Shown: piece by piece, positions 59,062 to 64,000 of the stretch
Layout: the number at the start of each line of letters is the position of its first letter
How positions within the stretch are numbered: the first letter of the stretch is position 1
Source: Hyphomicrobiales bacterium
GTDB taxonomy: Bacteria > Pseudomonadota > Alphaproteobacteria > Rhizobiales > Ancalomicrobiaceae
DNA length: 64,000 bases
Assembly: GCA_021286855.1 (NCBI GenBank)
Contig: JAJTBO010000001.1
Location: forward strand, 186,001 to 250,000
Reading direction: 5' to 3'
Translations under genes and position numbers: made by a program
Notes under the pieces: model-generated
Database searches by the model: none
What the model saw: only the letters and a program-made list of their open reading frames with translations
Told to the model about the DNA's origin: nothing

Positions 59062-60294
59062 ATGTCCGCTGCTTCGCCCTCGACGTCGCGTTTTCCGCTC
59101 TGGTTGGTGGTCGTCTGCGGCTGTCTGATCGCGGCGATCAACTTCGGCCCGCGCTCGTCGATGGGCTTCTATCTGACCCCGATCACCATGGAGAGGGGCT
59201 GGGGCCGCGAGACCTTCGCCCTCGCCATGGCCTGGCAGAACCTGCTCTGGGGCGTCGGCGCGATGCTCTTCGGCGGCTTCGCCGACCGCTTCGGCACAGC
59301 CAAGACCCTGTCGATCGGGGCCGGCGTCTACGCCCTCGGCATCCTGGCGATGAGCTGGGCGCCGACCCCGCTCGCCTTCCACGGCGCCGGCGTCCTGGTC
59401 GGCCTCGGCATCGCCGGCTCCGCCTTCGGCATCGTCATGGCCGCCTTCGGCCGCGCCGTGACGGCGGAGAAGCGCAGCCTCGTCTTCGGCTTCGCCACCG
59501 CCGCCGGCTCCTTCGGCCAGTTCCTGTTCTCGCCGGTGACGCAAGGGTTGATCGTCACCTTCGGCTGGCACGACAGCCTGACCATCCTCGCCGCGATGCT
59601 CGCCGTGATTCCGCTCCTGGCGATCCCGCTGCAGGGCAAGCCGGCGGCGCGGATGTATCACGGCCACGATCAGTCGATCGGCGAGGCGCTGACCGAAGCG
59701 CTCGGCCACCGCAGCTACCTGTTGCTCGTCGCCGGCTTCTTCGTCTGCGGCTTCCAGGTCGCCTTCATCACCACCCATTTTCCGGCCTATCTGCGCGACG
59801 TCGGACTGGAGCCGAAGTGGGGCGTGATCTCCCTGATGCTGATCGGGGCGTTCAACGTCGTCGGCTCGCTCGGCTCCGGCATGCTCGGCATGCGGATGCC
59901 GAAGCGCTGGATCCTCTCCTTCATCTATTTCGCCCGCTCGGTCGTCTTCACGATCTTCCTGCTCGTCCCGGCCTCGCCGGTCAGCGTCGTGCTCTTCGCT
60001 TCGGTGATGGGCGTGCTCTGGCTCTCCACCGTGCCGCCGACCAACGCGCTGGTCGCGTTGATGTTCGGCACGCGCTATCTCGCCCTGCTCGGCGGTCTTG
60101 TCTTCTTCTCCCATCAGGTCGGATCCTTCCTCGGCGTCTGGCTCGGCGGCTGGCTCTACGACATCAACCAGTCCTACGACCCGGTCTGGTGGATGGGCGT
60201 GGCGCTCGGCGTCTTCGCCGGCCTCGTCCATCTGCCGATCCGCGAACGCGCCGTCGACCGCGGTCCGCTGCCGATGCCCGCCGCGGCGGAGTGA
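59062..60294 (+). CDS. MFS transporter (OFA/MCT-like)
   Basis: A 410-residue inner-membrane protein with about twelve hydrophobic helices in two halves. The loop between helices 2 and 3 has [16 protein letters not shown], the MFS motif [36 protein letters not shown] and [21 protein letters not shown] recall monocarboxylate/oxalate-formate type carriers. Substrate unknown. CCGGAGG precedes the ATG. Single gene upstream of the ars operon. Confidence 0.88.
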   Translation: MSAASPSTSRFPLWLVVVCGCLIAAINFGPRSSMGFYLTPITMERGWGRETFALAMAWQNLLWGVGAMLFGGFADRFGTAKTLSIGAGVYALGILAMSWAPTPLAFHGAGVLVGLGIAGSAFGIVMAAFGRAVTAEKRSLVFGFATAAGSFGQFLFSPVTQGLIVTFGWHDSLTILAAMLAVIPLLAIPLQGKPAARMYHGHDQSIGEALTEALGHRSYLLLVAGFFVCGFQVAFITTHFPAYLRDVGLEPKWGVISLMLIGAFNVVGSLGSGMLGMRMPKRWILSFIYFARSVVFTIFLLVPASPVSVVLFASVMGVLWLSTVPPTNALVALMFGTRYLALLGGLVFFSHQVGSFLGVWLGGWLYDINQSYDPVWWMGVALGVFAGLVHLPIRERAVDRGPLPMPAAAE

Positions 60295-60366
60295 ACGACG
60301 TCGCCCCCCCGCGGCGTCCCGTTCGATCTCCGTGAATCCGCGCCTTCCGCTCGATCGTCGAGGCGC

Positions 60367-60395
60367 TTGACGGCGACCATTTAGATCTATATATC
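60367..60395 (+). promoter_or_regulatory. Promoter of the ars operon
   Basis: TTGACG (60367-60372), a 17-base spacer and TATATC (60390-60395) place the start site at about 60402, within a base or two of the arsR ATG at 60403. An AT-rich dyad around TCCAGAAATATGGA (60394-60407) overlaps the -10 and could be the ArsR operator. Confidence 0.62.
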
Positions 60396-60402
60396 CAGAA
60401 AT

Positions 60403-61260
60403 ATGGAAATGAAAGAAACCGTGGAGCTGCTGGCTTCGCTGGCCCAGGCGACGCGCCTTGAGGCGTTTCGCCGGCTGGTGGCGGCCGAGCCCGAGGGGTT
60501 GGCGGCAGGCGATCTGGCGCGCGCGCTCGACGTGCCGCAGAACACCTTGTCCGCCCATCTCGCGATCCTGTCGCGCGCCGGTCTGGTCGATGCGACCCGT
60601 CGGGGACGCTCGCTGATCTATCGCGCCGACGTCGATCGCTTTCGCTCGTCGGTCGCAGGACTGCTCGAAGACTGCTGCGGCGGCCATCCCGAACGATGCG
60701 AAGGCCGCGGTTCCGATCTCGCTCGTCGTTCGGAGATGCCTCCCGTGACCCACCGTCCCATGAACGTTCTGTTCCTCTGCACCGGCAATTCCGCCCGCTC
60801 GGTCCTCGCCGAGGCGATCCTGCGGGATCTCGGCGGCGACCGTTTCCGCGCCTTCTCCGCCGGCAGCCATCCGAAGGGCGAGATCGCGCCCCTCGCCGCG
60901 AAGGTCCTGGCGAGCTACGGCCATTCGCTCGAAGGTCTGCGCTCGAAGAGCTGGGACGAATTCGCCGCGCCCGGCGCGCCGGCGATGGACTTCGTCTTCA
61001 CGGTCTGCGATTCCGCCGCCGGCGAGGCCTGTCCGGTGTGGCCCGGCCAGCCGGTGACCGCCCATTGGGGCATCGAAGACCCGGCCGCCGTCGAAGGCGT
61101 CGAGATCGAACGCGAACGCGCCTTCGTCACAGCTTATCGCTATATGAAGAATCGTATCGCCGCCTTCGTCGCCCTGCCGCTCGACCGGCTCGACGCGGTC
61201 GCGATCGATCGCGACCTCGCGGCGATCGGACGCCTCGAAGGCGCCACCGCCGCCTGCTGA
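60403..61260 (+). CDS. arsR: ArsR-ArsC fusion: arsenic repressor and thiol arsenate reductase
   Basis: A 285-residue fusion. The N-terminal ArsR domain (about 1-100) has the winged helix [22 protein letters not shown] and the As(III)-binding CCGGHPERC cysteines at its end. The C-terminal part (from about 119) is a low-molecular-weight phosphatase-type arsenate reductase with the P-loop CTGNSARS, the later [15 protein letters not shown] with two Cys, and WGIEDPA. One frame runs through without an internal stop, so the fusion is real unless a frameshift exists. It regulates the arsC-ACR3 genes behind it and reduces arsenate. Confidence 0.92.
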   Translation: MEMKETVELLASLAQATRLEAFRRLVAAEPEGLAAGDLARALDVPQNTLSAHLAILSRAGLVDATRRGRSLIYRADVDRFRSSVAGLLEDCCGGHPERCEGRGSDLARRSEMPPVTHRPMNVLFLCTGNSARSVLAEAILRDLGGDRFRAFSAGSHPKGEIAPLAAKVLASYGHSLEGLRSKSWDEFAAPGAPAMDFVFTVCDSAAGEACPVWPGQPVTAHWGIEDPAAVEGVEIERERAFVTAYRYMKNRIAAFVALPLDRLDAVAIDRDLAAIGRLEGATAAC

Positions 61261-61280
61261 TCGTCTCCTCGGAGCCCGCC

Positions 61281-61703
61281 ATGACCGACGTCACCATCTA
61301 CCACAACCCCGCCTGCGGCACCTCGCGCAACGTTCTCGGCCTGATCGAGAACGCCGGCGTCACGCCGAAGGTGGTGCTCTATCTGAAGACCCCGCCGAGC
61401 CGCGAAGAACTGGTCGCGCTGATCGCGAAGATGGGCGTCCCCGTCCGCTCGATCCTGCGCGAGAAGGGCACGCCCTACGCCGAACTCGGCCTCGCCGATC
61501 CGGCCAAGACCGACGCCGAGCTGATCGACGCGATCATGGCCCATCCGATCCTGATGAACCGGCCGATCGTCGTCTCCGACAAGGGCGCGAAGCTCTGTCG
61601 GCCGTCGGAGGCCGTGCTCGACCTGCTGCCGGCCCAGAAGGGCGCCTTCGCCAAGGAGGACGGCGAACAGGTCGTCGACGCCTCCGGCCATCGCGTGAAG
61701 TGA
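61281..61703 (+). CDS. arsC: Glutaredoxin-type arsenate reductase ArsC
   Basis: A 140-residue reductase of the plasmid R773 type. It begins [22 protein letters not shown] with the active-site Cys and ends the core with [27 protein letters not shown], holding the Arg residues that bind arsenate. It takes electrons from glutathione and glutaredoxin. Starts 20 bases after the fusion gene with GGAG in front, so the cell has two different arsenate reductases in one operon. Confidence 0.95.
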   Translation: MTDVTIYHNPACGTSRNVLGLIENAGVTPKVVLYLKTPPSREELVALIAKMGVPVRSILREKGTPYAELGLADPAKTDAELIDAIMAHPILMNRPIVVSDKGAKLCRPSEAVLDLLPAQKGAFAKEDGEQVVDASGHRVK

Positions 61704-61713
61704 GGCGACGACG

Positions 61714-62757
61714 ATGTCGATCTTCGAACGGTATCTGACCCTCTGGGTGGCGCTGTGCATGGTCGCCGGCGTCGCCCTCGGCCATTTCGTCCCGACCCTC
61801 TTCGGGACGATCGCGGCGCTCGAAGTGGCCCGCGTCAACCTGCCGGTCGCCCTGCTGATCTGGGCGATGATCGTGCCGATGCTGATCCGGATCGACTTCG
61901 CCGCCCTCGCCCGCGTCGGCGAGCATTGGCGCGGCATCGGCGTCACGCTCTTCGTCAATTGGGCGGTGAAGCCGTTCTCGATGGCGCTGCTCGGCTGGAT
62001 CTTCGTCCAACACCTGTTCCGCCCCTGGCTGCCGGCCGATCAGATCGACGGCTACGTCGCCGGCCTCGTCCTGCTCGCCGCCGCGCCGTGCACCGCCATG
62101 GTCTTCGTCTGGTCGAACCTGGTGAAGGGCGAGCCGCACTTCACGCTGAGCCAGGTGGCCTTGAACGACGCCGTGATGATCGTCGCCTTCGCCCCGATCG
62201 TCGGCTTCCTGCTCGGCCTCTCGGCGATCACCGTGCCCTGGGAGACGCTGGTTCTCTCGGTCGTGCTCTACATCGTCGTGCCGGTGATCGTCGCCCAGGC
62301 CTTGCGTCGGCGCGTGCTGGCGACCGGAGGGCAAGCGGCGCTCGACCGTCTGCTCGGCCGCCTCGGACCGGTGTCGCTCGTCGCGCTGCTCGCCACGCTG
62401 GTTCTGCTCTTCGGCTTCCAGGGCGGCCGCATCATCGAGCAGCCGATGGTCATCGCGCTCCTCGCCGTGCCGATCCTGATCCAGGTCTGGTTCAATTCCG
62501 GCCTCGCCTATCTCCTGAACCGGCTGACCGGCGAGGCCCATTGCGTCGCCGGCCCCTCGGCCCTGATCGGCGCCTCGAACTTCTTCGAGCTCGCCGTCGC
62601 CGCGGCGATCTCGCTGTTCGGCCTCGGCTCCGGCGCGGCGCTCGCCACCGTCGTCGGCGTGCTCGTCGAGGTGCCGGTGATGTTGTCGGTCGTCGCCATC
62701 GTCAATCGCACAGGTGATTGGTATTCCAGGGGGAACGCCACTTCCGGGTCCGTCTGA
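61714..62757 (+). CDS. arsB: Arsenite efflux permease ACR3
   Basis: A 347-residue membrane protein with ten predicted helices. ACR3 residues essential for arsenite transport are the Cys in AAAPCTAMVFVWS and the Glu in GVLVEVPVML. It exports As(III) formed by ArsC. Starts 10 bases after arsC. Some annotations use acr3 for this family; arsB is the looser operon name. Confidence 0.95.
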   Translation: MSIFERYLTLWVALCMVAGVALGHFVPTLFGTIAALEVARVNLPVALLIWAMIVPMLIRIDFAALARVGEHWRGIGVTLFVNWAVKPFSMALLGWIFVQHLFRPWLPADQIDGYVAGLVLLAAAPCTAMVFVWSNLVKGEPHFTLSQVALNDAVMIVAFAPIVGFLLGLSAITVPWETLVLSVVLYIVVPVIVAQALRRRVLATGGQAALDRLLGRLGPVSLVALLATLVLLFGFQGGRIIEQPMVIALLAVPILIQVWFNSGLAYLLNRLTGEAHCVAGPSALIGASNFFELAVAAAISLFGLGSGAALATVVGVLVEVPVMLSVVAIVNRTGDWYSRGNATSGSV

Positions 62758-62822
62758 CGTACGGATTGGTCGACCCTTCGGATCGTCGTATCATCGCCGG
62801 CATCGCGCGACACGGAGCCGCC

Positions 62823-63788
62823 ATGACCGACAATCCCTTCTCCGCCGGCCTGCTGCAGTGGTCGCACGCCATGACCCTGCCGTGGCGGCTGTTCGGCCGG
62901 CCGACCGACGCGGGCCTACTCGAGGGTTTCCGCCAGCGCAACATCCTGCTCGACGCCCTGTTCTACGACGTCAAGGTCGTCGGTCCGGAGGAGGCCGTCG
63001 ACCTCGCGCCGTGGAAGGCCGGCGAAGGCGCGATCCTGATCGTGCCGCCGTCCGGCGCGGGTCGTCTCTCCGTCCATGCCGACCGCGAGGCTGTCCTCGC
63101 CGCCGGGGTGAGGCTCGACGCGGTCGCCGTCGCCGGGGTCGGCTCCTCGGCGCTCGGCACCGCCGCCTTCGCCCGCAACGTCGCCGACGCGCTCGGCCGG
63201 CCGGTCGCCGCGGTGGTGTCCGGCTGGGGCCTCGCCGATCTCCTGACCGAGGCCTCCGGCGGCTTCGCCTGGGCCGCCGGCCTCGACGGCCTCTACAAAC
63301 TGTGGGAGCGCCTCGATCATTCGCTCGACGGCGTCCGCACCCTCGAGGCCTACGCCCGCGGCGAACGGCCCGACCACACCCACGGCGACGTCGAGACCCT
63401 GCTCGGCCTGCTCGCCGATCCGCGCTTCGACATCGACCTTCTGGTCGGTCATTCGAAGGGCAATCTGGTGATCGCCGACGCGCTGCACGCCCTCCAGCGC
63501 GCCGACCGCGCCCGCTCCGACGCGCTCGGCGAAGAGATCCGCGTCGTCGCCTTCTCGGCGCGGGTGAAGATGCCGCGCGCCTTCACCAAGGTCACCGAGG
63601 TGATCGGCCGCTGGGATCTGATCGGCGACTTCGCCATGCGCCGGGAAGCGCCGCCGGCGGTCGTCGTCCCCGACGCCTGGCACCACACCAACACCGACTT
63701 CGTCGGCCACATCCCGGTGACGAAGGTGCTGAAGGGGATCCTCGACGAACCGACCCCCGGCGACGAAGCGGGCGCCTCAGCCCCGTGA
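62823..63788 (+). CDS. Lipase-like alpha/beta hydrolase of unknown function
   Basis: A 321-residue protein. The nucleophile elbow is LLVGHSKGNLVIADAL (G-H-S-K-G), as in lipases, with a probable Asp in the GRWDLIGDF region and a His in PDAWHHTNTDF. No signal peptide; two weakly hydrophobic stretches. The precise family is unknown to me. CGGAGCC precedes the ATG. Its end overlaps the end of the converging NUDIX gene by 12 bases. It follows the ars operon by 65 bases, but no functional link is apparent. Confidence 0.7.
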   Translation: MTDNPFSAGLLQWSHAMTLPWRLFGRPTDAGLLEGFRQRNILLDALFYDVKVVGPEEAVDLAPWKAGEGAILIVPPSGAGRLSVHADREAVLAAGVRLDAVAVAGVGSSALGTAAFARNVADALGRPVAAVVSGWGLADLLTEASGGFAWAAGLDGLYKLWERLDHSLDGVRTLEAYARGERPDHTHGDVETLLGLLADPRFDIDLLVGHSKGNLVIADALHALQRADRARSDALGEEIRVVAFSARVKMPRAFTKVTEVIGRWDLIGDFAMRREAPPAVVVPDAWHHTNTDFVGHIPVTKVLKGILDEPTPGDEAGASAP

Positions 63789-64000
63789 CCCGAGCCGCAG
63801 CCCCGGCGCCGGCCGCTCGGCCAGCACCTCGCGGCGGAAGCGGTAGAGGCTCGCCGGCCGCCCGCCGGTGACCAACGACGTCTCCCCCGTCGCCTCGACC
63901 AGCGCCGCGTTCTCGACGAGGCGGCGGAAGTTCTGCTTGTGCAGATGCCGGCCCGAGATCGCCTCGACCGTCTTCTGCAGCTCGGTCAGGGTGAAGCTCT
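63777..64000 (-). CDS. C-terminal part of a NUDIX/winged-helix regulator (NrtR/NadQ-like), truncated by window edge
   Basis: The last 74 codons of a minus-strand gene that continues beyond the window. The visible product reads SFTLTELQKTVEAISGR, then KQNFRRLVENAALVEATGE and GGRPASLYRFRREVL. This is the winged-helix end of NUDIX-type regulators of the NrtR/COG4111 class (LTELQ...EAI.G....K.NFRR...GRPA.LYRF). Members control NAD genes. The nad operon lies 5 kb away, with a palindromic operator. The NUDIX half is not visible, so the assignment rests on this domain only. Confidence 0.72.
   Translation of the reverse strand, partial: SFTLTELQKTVEAISGRHLHKQNFRRLVENAALVEATGETSLVTGGRPASLYRFRREVLAERPAPGLRLGSRG

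Noticed and set aside
57610..61065. Very long minus-strand frame extending nadA across the MFS and arsR genes
   Set aside because: NadA homologues end at about 350-380 residues. The extension is antisense to good genes and has no domain content.

Overview
The window is a gene-dense, very GC-rich chromosomal segment of an alphaproteobacterium, most likely of the Hyphomicrobiales (Rhizobiales). Supporting markers are CcrM (GANTC methylase), an NdvA-type cyclic beta-glucan exporter, an F0 operon atpI-B-E-F'-F with two b-type subunits, a TipF-like degenerate EAL protein, ETF-quinone oxidoreductase, separate glyQ and glyS, and a CIRCE element before groESL. I see no rRNA, tRNA, CRISPR array, transposase, integrase or phage gene. 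Genus cannot be assigned from this sequence alone.

Layout. 0-4.3 kb: a truncated secreted-protein start, a lipoprotein, lspA and ileS, all on the minus strand. 4.7-8.2 kb: aldo/keto reductase, a small helical protein, an EamA exporter and ribF. 8.6-13.2 kb: cheY-cheZ, a VOC gene divergent from a MarR regulator with a perfect palindrome between them, the TipF-like protein and a copper-chaperone-like HMA protein. 13.3-17.5 kb: ndvA, then groES, a 51-codon membrane-protein ORF that I read by eye, and groEL. 17.5-26.0 kb: DUF4424 protein, AMP nucleosidase, HAD phosphatase, CcrM, M15 peptidase, metallophosphatase, mutY and a DUF721/DciA-like gene. 26.0-33.2 kb: DsbA-like protein, smc and the ATP synthase F0 operon. 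33.3-41.5 kb: gamma-glutamylcyclotransferase, rnhB, a VOC protein, a PA0069-type radical SAM protein with a LexA-type box upstream, a glycosyltransferase, a DedA protein, ETF-QO, a uracil-DNA glycosylase and two small unknown genes. 41.7-46.1 kb: glyQ and glyS separated by an HxlR regulator and the oxidoreductase it probably controls. 46.1-50.4 kb: a large palindromic repeat, RHH protein, DJ-1/PfpI protein, Dps, a ZIP metal transporter with a Fur/Mur-like box, and an orphan branched-chain amino-acid binding protein. 50.7-54.95 kb: a three-gene membrane module (DUF3124-like, 3-TM protein, TM/coiled-coil protein with a YEATS-like end), meaB and a proline-rich anchored protein. 55.0-58.7 kb: the nadA-nadB-nadC operon behind a strong palindrome. 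59.1-64 kb: an MFS transporter, an arsenic operon (ArsR-ArsC fusion, glutaredoxin-type arsC, ACR3), an unusual lipase-like protein and the 3' part of a NUDIX/winged-helix regulator.

Most of the window is housekeeping. The parts most worth following are: (i) the DUF3124/3-TM/YEATS-like operon at 50704-52701, the best candidate for an undescribed system; (ii) the pairing of the nad-operon palindrome with a NadQ/NrtR-like regulator at the window edge; (iii) the small membrane protein encoded between groES and groEL; (iv) the LexA-type box upstream of the radical SAM gene; and (v) the ArsR-ArsC fusion whose mRNA looks leaderless.
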